Below, piece after piece: positions 43,300 to 53,156 of a stretch of DNA of 64,000 nt. The notes below the pieces were generated by a model. The model did no database searches. It was not told where the DNA came from and saw only the letters and a program-made list of their open reading frames with translations. The stretch covers positions 124,001 to 188,000 of the forward strand of contig NZ_NPML01000002.1 in assembly GCF_002252565.1 (NCBI RefSeq), read 5' to 3'. The translations under genes were made by a program, and so were the position numbers. Source of the DNA: Petroclostridium xylanilyticum (GTDB lineage: Bacteria; Bacillota; Clostridia; SK-Y3). Within the stretch, counting starts at the first letter, position 1. The number at the start of each line of letters is the position of its first letter.

Positions 43300-45960
43300 A
43301 TGTTAAAAGCTGTTAAACTGAAATGCGAATACCTCGAAAATCCCATTGGTATCGGGGAGACCAAACCCCGTTTCGGATGGATGATCGAATCGGACGGGCA
43401 AAACGTAATGCAGGAGACCTTCCGTGTGCAGGTCGCCACCGATGCCGGTTTTGACACCGTGATGTGGGATACGGGAACTGTCAATTCGTCCGAATCAGTC
43501 CACGTAGAATACGCCGGTCCCGCTCTTGCACCGTCCACAAGGTATTTCTACAGGGTTAAGATAACCGACAACCATGGACAGGAAAGCCCGTGGAGCGACA
43601 CGGGATATTTTGAAACCGCAATGTTTGACGTCTCGCAGTGGAAGGCCCGGTTTATCTCGCCTGAGGACAATGACGCCGGCGCATCCTCCAAGGGCAGGCT
43701 GCTGCGCAAGGAATTCACTTTGGACGGTGAAGTTGCTTTTGCACGAATCTATGCTACTGCCCTCGGCATGTATGAGCTGTTCATCAACGGCAGCCGTGTA
43801 GGTGATGCCCTGTTGACTCCCGGATGGACAGCTTACAAAAAGCGGCTTCAATACCAGACCTACGACGTCACTGATATGCTCAAGAAGGGTGCCAACGTCG
43901 TTGGCGCGTCAGTCGGATGCGGATGGTATAAGGGAGAGCTCGCCGGATGGCTGGGGCGGCGCAACATATACGGCAGTCGCACTGCACTGCTGTTCCAAAT
44001 GCTTGTCCGCTACACCGACGGTCGTGAACAGCTTGTGATATCAGACCAAAGCTGGAAGGCCGCAGACAGTCCAATCCTGTATTCCGAGATCTACCACGGA
44101 GAGACCTATGATGCCCGTCTTGAGCAGTGGGGCTGGGACTTGCCCGGCTTCGATGATTCACTTTGGGAGTCGGTACAGGTTATTGAACAAGACATGTCGG
44201 TGCTTACCGCGCAGGACGGCCTACCGGTCAGACGGCAGGAGACCTTCAAGCCGGTATCCATGTTCACAACGCCCAAGGGCGAGCGAGTCATTGACTTTGG
44301 CCAGAATATGGCCGGTTGGGTAAAATTCATTGTCAAGGGTAAGGCAGGTGACAGAGTAGTGCTAAAGCACGCCGAGGTGCTCGACGCCGCCGGCAACTTC
44401 TACACCGAAAACCTCCGCAGTGCAAAGGCACGCATTGAATACATCCTCAAGGGTGGTGAAGCCGAAATCTTTGAGCCTCATTTCACATTCCAGGGTTTCC
44501 GGTACGTAATGATAGAGGAATTCCCCGGCGAGCCGACGGTCGATGCCTTTACCGCCGTGGTCATCCATTCCGACATGGAACAGACTGGAAGTTTTTCTTG
44601 TTCCAATCAACTTGTCAACCAATTGCAGCACAACATCCTCTGGGGCCTGAAGGGTAATTTTGTCGATGTACCCACCGACTGTCCGCAGCGTGACGAGCGC
44701 CTTGGCTGGACAGGTGATGCGCAGGTGTTTATACGTACTGCTTGTTATCTCATGGGCACCGAGCCATTCTTCAAGAAGTGGCTGCGGGATTTAAAGGCTG
44801 AGCAGCTTGAAAACGGCGGTGTTCCATTTGTCATCCCTGACGTGTTGACGGGTGCCATGAAAAATGACAAGATGGTACATGACGACCATTCATCCACCGG
44901 TTGGGGCGATGCGGCTGTCATCTGCCCGTGGACGGTATACCAGTGTTACGGCGACCGGCGCATCCTGGAGGAGCAGTACAGCAGTATGAAGGGATGGGTA
45001 GAATACATACGTAGCCATGCGCAGAACGGTGTTCTATGGAATACCGGTTTCCACTTTGGCGACTGGCTTGCTCTTGATGCCAAGGAAGGAAGCTATTTTG
45101 GAGCAACACCAAACGACCTGGTTGCCACCGCCTTTTACGCCTATTCCACGGAATTGCTTGCAAAATCGGCGGCCGTGTTGGGCAACAAGCCCGATGCGGA
45201 GGAATATTCACAACTCCATGCCGCCATTGTTAAGGCTTTTCAGGACGAATTTTTCACTCCTTCCGGCCGTCTTGCGGTGCGGACACAGACAGCCCACATC
45301 CTCGTACTCATGTTCGGACTTGTGCCGGAGGAACATCGCGCCCGAACCGTCGACACGCTGATAGCCCTATTGGATGAGAACGGCGGCCACCTAATGACCG
45401 GCTTCTTGGGCACGCCGTATTTCTGTCATGTTCTGAGCCGGAACGGCAAGCTCGATGCGGCATACAGCCTGCTGTTGAAGGACGATTACCCGTCATGGCT
45501 ATATCAGGTCAAAAAGGGTGCTACAACCATCTGGGAGCACTGGGACGGTATCAAGCCCGACGGCTCAATGTGGAGTGCCGACATGAACTCATTTAACCAT
45601 TATGCCTACGGTGCCATTGGTGATTGGCTCTACCGTGTGGTTGCCGGCCTTGATACAGACCCTGATGTGCCGGGCTACAAGCGTATCCTCATGCGACCGC
45701 AGCCCGGCGGCGAACTGACACACGCACAAGCTGAATATATGAGTGTTTACGGCAAGGCGGCCATCAAGTGGAGTATCAAGGGTAGTAATATGATCGTTGA
45801 CGTCATCGTGCCCCACAACACGACGGCGCATGTCACCCTTCCCGGCGCCTCGCCAGAGACCGTCAGTGCCGAGGGTGTGTCCTTCACAGCCTGTCCCGGC
45901 GGCGCTGAGGCTGAAATAGGTTCCGGAATCTACCGGTTTAGCTATCCATATGTGAAATAA
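43300..45960 (+). CDS. Alpha-L-rhamnosidase, glycoside hydrolase family 78
   Basis: An 886-residue enzyme without a signal peptide, so it should act in the cytoplasm on imported rhamnosyl oligosaccharides. N-terminal fibronectin-like domains start KLKCEYLENPIGI. The catalytic barrel has the family signatures VDVPTDCPQRDERLGWTGDAQVF, GWGDAAVICPWTVYQCYGD, FGDWLALD and the conserved acid region TTIWEHWDGIKPDG. The start at 43300 sits behind TAGGAGTG. The gene is visibly richer in G and C, with many GGC, GCC and CTC codons, than the flanking operons, suggesting separate ancestry. It lies upstream of the YesM/YesN pair that probably controls it. Confidence 0.93.
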   Translation: MLKAVKLKCEYLENPIGIGETKPRFGWMIESDGQNVMQETFRVQVATDAGFDTVMWDTGTVNSSESVHVEYAGPALAPSTRYFYRVKITDNHGQESPWSDTGYFETAMFDVSQWKARFISPEDNDAGASSKGRLLRKEFTLDGEVAFARIYATALGMYELFINGSRVGDALLTPGWTAYKKRLQYQTYDVTDMLKKGANVVGASVGCGWYKGELAGWLGRRNIYGSRTALLFQMLVRYTDGREQLVISDQSWKAADSPILYSEIYHGETYDARLEQWGWDLPGFDDSLWESVQVIEQDMSVLTAQDGLPVRRQETFKPVSMFTTPKGERVIDFGQNMAGWVKFIVKGKAGDRVVLKHAEVLDAAGNFYTENLRSAKARIEYILKGGEAEIFEPHFTFQGFRYVMIEEFPGEPTVDAFTAVVIHSDMEQTGSFSCSNQLVNQLQHNILWGLKGNFVDVPTDCPQRDERLGWTGDAQVFIRTACYLMGTEPFFKKWLRDLKAEQLENGGVPFVIPDVLTGAMKNDKMVHDDHSSTGWGDAAVICPWTVYQCYGDRRILEEQYSSMKGWVEYIRSHAQNGVLWNTGFHFGDWLALDAKEGSYFGATPNDLVATAFYAYSTELLAKSAAVLGNKPDAEEYSQLHAAIVKAFQDEFFTPSGRLAVRTQTAHILVLMFGLVPEEHRARTVDTLIALLDENGGHLMTGFLGTPYFCHVLSRNGKLDAAYSLLLKDDYPSWLYQVKKGATTIWEHWDGIKPDGSMWSADMNSFNHYAYGAIGDWLYRVVAGLDTDPDVPGYKRILMRPQPGGELTHAQAEYMSVYGKAAIKWSIKGSNMIVDVIVPHNTTAHVTLPGASPETVSAEGVSFTACPGGAEAEIGSGIYRFSYPYVK

Positions 45961-45972
45961 AACCATATGGCA

Positions 45973-46012
45973 CAGGAGCGGAATTTAATGTTCCGTTCCT
46001 GCTTTGTTTTTG
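45973..46012 (+). terminator. Intrinsic terminator of the rhamnosidase gene
   Basis: CAGGAGCGGAA and TTCCGTTCCTG form an 11-position stem with one G-T pair, followed by CTTTGTTTTTG. Confidence 0.8.
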
Positions 46013-46114
46013 TTCGGGAAAGTATAATATGAAAATGCACTCATTTTCCATTGGTTTATTGGAATCTTGCTGCTATAATAATAGTAAAGTTCTGATGGGA
46101 AGGACGGAAAATCT

Positions 46115-47932
46115 ATGAGTTTTCAAACGAAGCTATTGCTGACCTATTCTCTATTAATCATACTACTTGTTGTTACCCTTGGAGTAAGTTTTTATCAATA
46201 CAGTGCCGGGGTATTTGAAGCCAATGCCTATTCAAACCTCGCGGTTATTTCGGAAAAGATGTCACAACAGCTCGACAACCTTATTCGCCCAATGGACTTT
46301 ATCATGACCTATCTGCTTTCCAGCGGCAGTTTTATGTCATCTATGGCAAGTATTGCCAATCTTGATAGGGACAATCCCGAAAACCTAGTCTATATCAACG
46401 AGGGTATACAAACCATTAAGGGCACTTTGCTCAGTTACTCGATGGACAAAAACTTTTACAGAGTAAGCGTTTTCAACAACAAAGGGGATTTTTTATCCAG
46501 CAACTTCAGGACACACAACGTGAGCCATAATTTGCTGGAACTGATCCATGGTCTCGGATGGACGGCGCGGGCCGATAGTTCCATGGGAAAAGTGGTAATT
46601 CTTCCGCCGTATGCCGACCCATGGGCATTGTCCGACAACATCAAGGTTTTCGGATTGGCGCGCTCGGTACAGGGACCGAATGGCGGGATGGGTTATATCG
46701 AGGTGCAGAACCCATATCGGGAGCTTGAAAAAATTTTCGCCGTACCTGACCAGGAAAATATTAAGGTGGTTGCTGTCACAAGCGCAGGTGAAATATTTTA
46801 TAACAGCGGTATAACGGACAGTACGTTGCTCGATTATTATTCCAAGCTTCCCGTCGAGGTTAATAAACCTGTGTCCGTTGAAAGGAATTTGGTTACCGGA
46901 AAGGATGAAATATTGGCAAGAACAGGTTCAGGTTACACGGGAATAAAGATTATCCTTGTGCAGGATAAGGACGCCCTGCTCAAGCCGCTTCTATTCACAG
47001 GCAATATCACCATTATCGTTGGTATTCTCGTAATTATCATTTCGTTTATATATATATACATTTTTTCAAAGCAGCTGGCCAGGCCGATACGGCAGCTCAA
47101 GCAAAAAATGGAGTGTATCGAATTGGGGAACCTGCCGGAGAAAATCATCATTAAAAGCTCAAACAATGAAATAGAGGCGCTAAACAACGCATTTCAGCGC
47201 CTGCGTGAAAGGCTTAATGAAGCGGTAAGCCGCGAAATCAAGTCCCAGTCGCTGCAAATGCAGGCCAGCTTTGATTCGCTTCAGGCACAGGTAAACCCCC
47301 ACTTTATCTACAACATCCTTAATGTGCTTTCCAATAAGGGTATTGTAAACGGCGATGATGAGATTTGTGAGATATGCGACAGTATTGCGGCTATGCTGCG
47401 CTACTCAACCTCCACCTTAAAACGTTCAGCCACCATTGGCGAGGAACTGGAACATGTCCGTAATTACCTGCTGCTGATGAAAAAGCGTTTTGAACACCGG
47501 CTGGAATTCAATATTGACGTAGATCCGGCCATTTGCGGACAAGCAATACCTAAAATCGTATTGCAGCAAATTGTTGAAAATTCAATAAACCACGGCTTTG
47601 AAAAATTACAGAAAATCATGAAAATAGGAATCAGAGGCTATGTGTCTGACGGGTGGTGGTATATTGAAATTACCGACAACGGACAGGGATTTGACCAAAA
47701 GGTGCTTTGTGAACTGGAGGAAAGGATAAAGTTAATGGAAAAGGAACTTTTCGGTGTAGAAACCCACACCGGGTTTGCAATTGGTGGAATGGGAATTATC
47801 AACACATATGCAAGGTTGGCACTGTTTTACAATGGCAGATTTGTTTTTACGCTTAAAAACACCGAAACCGGAGGCGCACAAGTGACAATAGGCGGTGCTG
47901 TTGAGTTTGCAAAGGGGAGTGATGAAAAATGA
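46115..47932 (+). CDS. yesM: YesM-type sensor histidine kinase
   Basis: A 605-residue membrane kinase of the LytS/YesM class. A first helix near residues 8-28 and a second near 294-318 flank an extracellular Cache-like domain of about 265 residues. A HAMP segment follows (KQLARPIRQLKQKMECIELG). The phosphoacceptor box is QVNPHFIYNILNVLSNKG, and the ATPase domain has IVLQQIVENSINHGF, ITDNGQGFD and GGMGIINTYARL. This class typically senses oligosaccharide import together with a YesN regulator. Its stop overlaps the regulator start. Confidence 0.93.
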   Translation: MSFQTKLLLTYSLLIILLVVTLGVSFYQYSAGVFEANAYSNLAVISEKMSQQLDNLIRPMDFIMTYLLSSGSFMSSMASIANLDRDNPENLVYINEGIQTIKGTLLSYSMDKNFYRVSVFNNKGDFLSSNFRTHNVSHNLLELIHGLGWTARADSSMGKVVILPPYADPWALSDNIKVFGLARSVQGPNGGMGYIEVQNPYRELEKIFAVPDQENIKVVAVTSAGEIFYNSGITDSTLLDYYSKLPVEVNKPVSVERNLVTGKDEILARTGSGYTGIKIILVQDKDALLKPLLFTGNITIIVGILVIIISFIYIYIFSKQLARPIRQLKQKMECIELGNLPEKIIIKSSNNEIEALNNAFQRLRERLNEAVSREIKSQSLQMQASFDSLQAQVNPHFIYNILNVLSNKGIVNGDDEICEICDSIAAMLRYSTSTLKRSATIGEELEHVRNYLLLMKKRFEHRLEFNIDVDPAICGQAIPKIVLQQIVENSINHGFEKLQKIMKIGIRGYVSDGWWYIEITDNGQGFDQKVLCELEERIKLMEKELFGVETHTGFAIGGMGIINTYARLALFYNGRFVFTLKNTETGGAQVTIGGAVEFAKGSDEK

Positions 47933-49464
47933 TGAGGATTGTGCTGGTCGAAGATGAGCCGTCAGCTATGCGCTATATCAAATCAATTATAGAATTGCGG
48001 TGCAGCGGTTTTAAAATAGTCGATACGGCGGAAAACGGTGCCGAGGGGCTTGAAAAGGTCCGGTTGTTAAAGCCTGATGTAGTTATTACCGACATAAAAA
48101 TGCCGGTCATGGACGGTATCGAACTTGTTTCCCACATCAAGGAGGAGTTCCCGTTTATCTATTCGGTAATTGTAAGCGGATATCAGGATTTTGAATATGC
48201 CAAAGGTGCAATACAGTCCGGCGTTGTTGATTATCTGCTGAAGCCGGTTAACGCCGGCCAGTTGAAAAAACTGCTTGATTCAATACGGCAAAAGCTCGAA
48301 ACAGAATACTATATAAAGCGTGTCGGATTGCTGAAACATATTTTGATCGGCGCGCCGGCGGAGACGTGGCAGGTCGAAAAATACCTGCCATTCAAGTGCT
48401 ATTCGGCGGCCATTCTGCGGGAAAACGGGTTACCCTCGAGATTTTCCTCGAAACATACCGCAGCCGCATATAATCCTGCTGTAGAAGCTTACGCGGTGTC
48501 ATGCACCACAGGTGATAACAGCATATGGGTTCTGACGGGCAGAGATGAACGGGAACTGCTCTTTTTCTGCACTCCGGAACTTACTGATAGGAACGCTTTT
48601 GAGTCGTTGGTTGCAGGAACGGCTGAAAAGCTGACCGGCGGCTACCATACCACAATCTTTGCCTCGGAATTTTTCGGGCTGCTGGAGTGTAAGAATATGG
48701 TTTCCAACCTTTACCGGACTCTGGACAATAATATTGTCATCGGGCTTTCCCAGACAATTTATGAGCTTACCGAAGTCCGGTCCGCTGTAGAAAACCGGGC
48801 CAGTATGGACGGGTCGCTGGGCAACAAGATAGCTTTCCTTGTTTCAAACGCAATGTATGATGGGTTAAAACAGGAATTAATAAAACTTTTTGGCACATGG
48901 GAAAAAGAACGGCGCACCCAACTGTGGGTGGAGAGCAATCTGCGGCAGATACTCCATCATGTCGAAAAACATTCTGCGGTAGCCCGGGGAGGGCAAAGTT
49001 ACGACATTGAATTTTTGCTTGATGAAGCCCTGTACTACTCAACAACCTTCGGTGAACTTATGGCCAATATATGGGAGCTGGTGGAGAAAATTGTACAGTG
49101 TGTTGAAAAAAAGGACCACAAAGTGGATACCCCAGCCTTTTTCAACTCCATTGAGCAATACCTGGAGCAAAATCTTTCGGAGCCGCTTTCGCTTCAATCG
49201 GTCTGTTCAGTATTCGGCATATCCCAGACCTATTTGAGCAGGCTGTTCCGCAAATATAAAAATATGTCCTTTAACGAGTACCTGACAGCCATAAGGATCG
49301 ATGAGGCAAAACGGCTTATTATAGAAAATCCGAATATACCGCTAAAGGATGTAGCCATGCTAGTCGGTTATAACGACCAGTTCTATTTCAGCCGCGTATT
49401 TCGGTCGGTAACCGGTGTGCCACCATCTGAATACATCTTAAAAAGTCCTTCGTCCAAATCATAA
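47929..49464 (+). CDS. yesN: YesN-type response regulator with AraC DNA-binding domain
   Basis: A 511-residue regulator. The receiver domain has VLVEDEPSAMRYIK, the phosphorylated aspartate in VVITDIKMPVMDG and LLKPVNAGQLKK. A long middle domain of unknown ligand follows, then two AraC helix-turn-helix motifs: LSLQSVCSVFGISQTYLSRLF and LKDVAMLVGYNDQFYFSRVFR. It overlaps yesM by four bases. YesMN pairs usually activate adjacent glycan-uptake genes; here the sugar ABC transporter is found only at 60.9 kb, beyond the maltodextrin block. Bases 49176-49301 recur exactly at 60534-60659. Confidence 0.94.
   Translation: MMRIVLVEDEPSAMRYIKSIIELRCSGFKIVDTAENGAEGLEKVRLLKPDVVITDIKMPVMDGIELVSHIKEEFPFIYSVIVSGYQDFEYAKGAIQSGVVDYLLKPVNAGQLKKLLDSIRQKLETEYYIKRVGLLKHILIGAPAETWQVEKYLPFKCYSAAILRENGLPSRFSSKHTAAAYNPAVEAYAVSCTTGDNSIWVLTGRDERELLFFCTPELTDRNAFESLVAGTAEKLTGGYHTTIFASEFFGLLECKNMVSNLYRTLDNNIVIGLSQTIYELTEVRSAVENRASMDGSLGNKIAFLVSNAMYDGLKQELIKLFGTWEKERRTQLWVESNLRQILHHVEKHSAVARGGQSYDIEFLLDEALYYSTTFGELMANIWELVEKIVQCVEKKDHKVDTPAFFNSIEQYLEQNLSEPLSLQSVCSVFGISQTYLSRLFRKYKNMSFNEYLTAIRIDEAKRLIIENPNIPLKDVAMLVGYNDQFYFSRVFRSVTGVPPSEYILKSPSSKS
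49176..49301 (+). repeat. Direct repeat, copy 1 (inside yesN)
   Basis: These 126 bases, coding for the first AraC helix-turn-helix of YesN, are identical in sequence and orientation to 60534-60659. The match begins TTCGGAGCC and ends AAGGATCGA in both places. Confidence 0.95.
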
Positions 49465-49497
49465 CAGAGATATGAATGAGCGCATTTATATAAATAA

Positions 49498-49549
49498 CAC
49501 TAAAACCACTCCCTACACTGAAAGTGTAGGGAGTGGTTTTAGTGATTTT
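49498..49549 (+). terminator. Very strong intrinsic terminator of yesMN
   Basis: A perfect 22-bp stem with a GAA loop: the left arm ends CCACTCCCTACACT, the right arm begins AGTGTAGGGAGTGG, and ATTTTG follows. It lies 34 bases after the yesN stop. Confidence 0.88.
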
Positions 49550-49695
49550 GTTAAGAACTTCAATAGAAGAAAAAGAAAGCTGTTTGTTATTCAGATAAAA
49601 GTTGCTGATATCAATTTTGAAATTCTTATATCTGGAAGAGGAACGGAAATCTGGGCATATTTAACGGTTATAAAAGACATGTTCAATTCCAGCTT

Positions 49696-49935
49696 GTGAA
49701 AGCACATATTCCTTTAAAGGGAGAAGAATTTATTACAATATGCATTATGAGTGCGATAGTATGTGCTATAATATTTGCCCTGGTTTCACAAAGCATTATT
49801 ACCGGTATACTTTTTGGTGGTATCGGATGGTATATACCTATGCTTTTTGTGCAATCAAAAAAGAAAAAAAGAATCAAACATATGAATTTACCATATAATA
49901 AGCGTAATAAAATTGCAAAGCGGACGTACTCCTAA
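49696..49935 (+). pseudogene. Possible fragment of a type II/IV secretion (TadB-like) membrane protein
   Basis: A 79-codon frame with two hydrophobic helices (FITICIMSAIVCAIIFALV and ITGILFGGIGWYIPMLFV) followed by SKKKKRIKHMNLPYNKRNK. The pattern 'helix-GxxIPxxxxxxxxKKRIKxxxxQLP' resembles the segment before the second cytoplasmic domain of TadB/GspF-like proteins. Only that segment is present. The preceding frame from 49550 (KLFVIQIKVADINFEILI) may be part of the same relic. From 49936 to 50210 the DNA is very AT-rich without a credible gene. Confidence 0.3.
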
Positions 49936-50211
49936 TAAAATATTAAGTCTGATTTTTTTTATCACAAAATATAAAGAATAAAAGAGATAATTATCAATAT
50001 AGTAAGATAATTGCAGATATTTAAAAAGAATACAAATATTAAACTATTGCATTTATTAAAAATAAATGTTAATATGATTATAAATAATAAATACATAATT
50101 TTTTTGTTTGTATTAATTAAACCGGTTGCATTATTGATACAAAATATATATAAATTTCTTTTTTTGATAGCTATTAATTTAGAATTAATTAAGTATTTTT
50201 TTTAAGGTGCA

Positions 50212-50227
50212 ATGCAACTGGTTGCAT
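50212..50227. promoter_or_regulatory. LacI-type operator in front of the regulator gene
   Basis: ATGCAACTGGTTGCAT is symmetric except at its centre, as expected for a LacI-family site. It lies 19 bases before the regulator start. A related half-symmetric site, AAACCGGTTGCAT, occurs near 50118. Autoregulation is the simplest reading. Confidence 0.65.
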
Positions 50228-50245
50228 AAAATAAGGGGGTAAGAA

Positions 50246-51280
50246 ATGGCTGTAACAATAAAAGACGTAGCGAAAATGGCAGGAGTATCCACATCAACTG
50301 TATCAAGAGTTTTAAATAACAGTCCACTTATATCACCTGAAACTGTCATAAGAGTAAAAAAAGCAATGCAAGAATTAAATTACTTTCCTAATAGCATGGC
50401 CAGAAGTTTTGCAAATCAAAGCACTTATACTATTGCACTTATTGTTGATATAGACAATTCAAAAGCATTTGCCAACCCATTTTTTTATCAGGTACAGTAT
50501 GGTATTGAAAAAGTTCTTTGTAAACGAGGCTATTATTTAATGATTGCTAATGAAAAAACAATGATTGATCGTGAAGCTGCTTTAAGTAAGTTTGTTTTCG
50601 AGAAAAGGGTTGACGGTATTATACTTCCGGCATCTTTATTAAAAAAAAGTTTTGTAAAAAAAATGGAGGAACAGAAATTTCCTTTCGTTGTTTTAGGAGA
50701 GCCTAATTTTCATTTTGATGTTAATTGGGTGGATATCGATAACCAAATGGCCGGAAAGGTCGCTGCAAATCATTTAATTGACAACGGATATAGAAAAATT
50801 GCATTTATTGCCGGTAGTTTTGAAGATAAATTTAATAGGCATAGATTAGATGGATATAAAAAAGCTCTTGAAGAACATAATATGGAGTTGAATGAAGAGC
50901 TGATAAGTGAAGGTGGATGCACGAAAGAAGATGGATATCGACTTATGAAAAATTTAATTGAAACTAAGGATTTTCTAGATGCAGTGATATTTACAAATAA
51001 TATAGCTGCTTTTGGAGCACTAACAGCTATAAAGGAAAAAGGATATAAGATTCCTGAAGAATTTGGACTTGTTAGTTTTGACAATTATCCTGTTGCCGAA
51101 TTTTCTGATCCTAAGATGACTACCGTAGATATTGATGTTGTTGATTTAGGCATGCAAGCTGCTACAATGCTTTTAAAGGAAATAGAAACGCCGTCTACAA
51201 GTAAGCAGCATAGCCTTCTATCTGTAGAGCTGGTGAGCAGAGGAACAAGCAAAAAATTAAGATTAAGAGGTAATAGCTAA
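50246..51280 (+). CDS. LacI-family regulator of maltodextrin genes (MalR-like)
   Basis: A 344-residue regulator. The N-terminal helix-turn-helix and hinge helix read TIKDVAKMAGVSTSTVSRVLNN and YFPNSMARSFANQSTYTIALI. The sugar-binding core has FANPFFYQVQYGIEKVL, KRVDGIILPAS, GYRKIAFIAGS and FGLVSFDNYPVAEFSDPKMTTVDID. It precedes GH13 and MalEFG genes in the same direction, so a maltose/maltodextrin-responsive repressor is likely. AAGGGGG precedes the start. Confidence 0.92.
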   Translation: MAVTIKDVAKMAGVSTSTVSRVLNNSPLISPETVIRVKKAMQELNYFPNSMARSFANQSTYTIALIVDIDNSKAFANPFFYQVQYGIEKVLCKRGYYLMIANEKTMIDREAALSKFVFEKRVDGIILPASLLKKSFVKKMEEQKFPFVVLGEPNFHFDVNWVDIDNQMAGKVAANHLIDNGYRKIAFIAGSFEDKFNRHRLDGYKKALEEHNMELNEELISEGGCTKEDGYRLMKNLIETKDFLDAVIFTNNIAAFGALTAIKEKGYKIPEEFGLVSFDNYPVAEFSDPKMTTVDIDVVDLGMQAATMLLKEIETPSTSKQHSLLSVELVSRGTSKKLRLRGNS

Positions 51281-51333
51281 TTATTTCAAGGGTGACATGA
51301 AATTAAAATACTAATTAAAAAGGAATGGTAACA

Positions 51334-53124
51334 ATGTTTTGGGAAGCTATTATTCATGAACAAACAAGAGATTATGTTTATCCAATAGAAAGGAATAAAT
51401 TGGCGATAAGACTGAAAATAAAGAGAAAAGATGCAAAATCTTGTACCTTGATTTATTGGAACAGACATAAAAGAGAACGAACAGGAGAACAACATTCTGA
51501 AATGAAATGTTATGCCAGAGATAAAATGTTTGATTACTATGAAACAATTATAAATACAAAGGAGGTTACAAGGTATATTAAATATTTTTTTCAAATTAAT
51601 GATGGCATTAATACATTTTTCCTAAATTATCATGGTATAAGCAGTTCGGTTCCTAAAGATGGCTTTTTTGAATACTTATATACTAATGAAAATGATGTTT
51701 TTAAAGTGCCTGATTGGGTAAAAGGCTCTATATTTTATCAAATTTTCCCTGAAAGGTTTTGCAACGGAGATAAAAATAATGATCCTAAAAGTACAGAACA
51801 ATGGGGTAGTAAACCCACTAGAGAGAATTTTATGGGGGGGGATTTAAAAGGAATAATTCAAAAAATACATTATCTTAAAGATCTGGGTATAAACGCTTTA
51901 TATCTTAATCCTATCTTTGAAGCCTCTGCTAACCATAAGTATGATACTATAAATTATTTTAAAATTGATCCGCATTTTGGAGACTTAAACGATTTTAAAA
52001 CATTAATACATAAGTGTCATTCATATGGGATAAAGGTTATACTTGATGGTGTTTTTAATCACTGTGGATATTTTTCAGACCAATTCCAGGATGTAGTAAA
52101 AAATGGTCAAAATTCAAAATACAAGGATTGGTTTTATATTGAAAGTTTTCCGGTTGATAAAGAAAAATTAAACTATGAGTGCGTTGGCTATTATAAGTGG
52201 ATGCCCAAGCTAAGGATGAGCAATCCGGAAGTTAGAAGTTTTATACTTAAGATTGCAAAGTACTGGATTGAAGAAGGAAATATTGATGGATGGCGTCTGG
52301 ATGTAGCCGATGAAATTGATTTTACATTCTGGCAGGAGTTCAGAAAACTGGTTAAGTCTATAAAGCCTGAATGCTTTATTTTAGCTGAGACATGGAAGGA
52401 AAATAGAGATATGCTCCGTGGAGATCAGATGGATTCAGTAATGAATTATCTTTTTAGAGATGCAGTAGTTGACTTCTTTGCAAAAAAATGTATTAATAGT
52501 TTAGAGTTTGATTCAAGGATTAACAAATTTTTAGGCGTTTATCCTTCGTCTGTACATCATTCACTATTTAATCTTATTGGAAGCCATGATACAGAAAGGT
52601 TCCTGACACTTAGTAATGGTGATAGTAGGAGACTGAAGGCAGCTGCAGCATTTCAATTATGTTTCCCGGGTATTTCTTCCATATATTATGGGGATGAAGT
52701 AGGGTTGGATGGAGAAAATGACCCTGATTGCAGGAAGGCAATGGAATGGGATGAAAAGAAACAAGATCAAAAACTTCTGGAATGGTATAAGAAACTTATA
52801 AGGATTAGAAAATCAAAGTCCGCATTAAAGTTAGGAATTTTCAAATGTAATTACTGCAACTCAGAAGATAACGTGTATGCATTTTTCAGGGAAATAAATA
52901 ATGAAAGAGTCTATATTGTCATAAATAATGCTGATTCAACTATTCAAGTCATACTTCCAGTCAAAGAGCAAAGTTGTGGTTTTCTAACAGATGAAATTTC
53001 AGGAAAAATTTATAGAATAGAACAGCTGGATAACAGCATTTATTACAATGACGATATCATTGATTATTCAGGTACTTTACATATTCAACTTAAGCCATAT
53101 CAAGTATGTATTTTATGCAAGTAA
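51334..53124 (+). CDS. Intracellular GH13 neopullulanase/cyclomaltodextrinase-type enzyme
   Basis: A 596-residue amylase-family enzyme without a signal peptide. Residues 1-110 form an N-terminal CBM34-like beta domain. The barrel shows SIFYQIFPERFCNGD and the catalytic set: nucleophile Asp in GWRLDVADEIDF, acid/base Glu in FILAETWKENRD and stabilising Asp in IGSHDTERFL. The N-terminal domain and the MGGDLKGIIQKIHYLKDLG stretch fit subfamily 20 enzymes that cut cyclodextrins, pullulan or maltodextrins in the cytoplasm. The start at 51334 is preferred because AAAAAGG abuts the earlier ATG at 51325. Confidence 0.9.
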   Translation: MFWEAIIHEQTRDYVYPIERNKLAIRLKIKRKDAKSCTLIYWNRHKRERTGEQHSEMKCYARDKMFDYYETIINTKEVTRYIKYFFQINDGINTFFLNYHGISSSVPKDGFFEYLYTNENDVFKVPDWVKGSIFYQIFPERFCNGDKNNDPKSTEQWGSKPTRENFMGGDLKGIIQKIHYLKDLGINALYLNPIFEASANHKYDTINYFKIDPHFGDLNDFKTLIHKCHSYGIKVILDGVFNHCGYFSDQFQDVVKNGQNSKYKDWFYIESFPVDKEKLNYECVGYYKWMPKLRMSNPEVRSFILKIAKYWIEEGNIDGWRLDVADEIDFTFWQEFRKLVKSIKPECFILAETWKENRDMLRGDQMDSVMNYLFRDAVVDFFAKKCINSLEFDSRINKFLGVYPSSVHHSLFNLIGSHDTERFLTLSNGDSRRLKAAAAFQLCFPGISSIYYGDEVGLDGENDPDCRKAMEWDEKKQDQKLLEWYKKLIRIRKSKSALKLGIFKCNYCNSEDNVYAFFREINNERVYIVINNADSTIQVILPVKEQSCGFLTDEISGKIYRIEQLDNSIYYNDDIIDYSGTLHIQLKPYQVCILCK

Positions 53125-53156
53125 AATATTAAAAATATAGAAATGGAGGGGTTTTT

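Noticed and set aside
49472-49699. 75-codon frame after yesN
   Set aside because: Its first third translates the perfect terminator hairpin and it has no ribosome binding site. The second part may be debris, but the frame as a whole is not a gene.
50011-50205. 64-codon frame before the LacI gene
   Set aside because: Composed almost only of AT-rich codons (Ile, Asn, Lys, Leu, Phe) in a very AT-rich promoter region, with no start signal.
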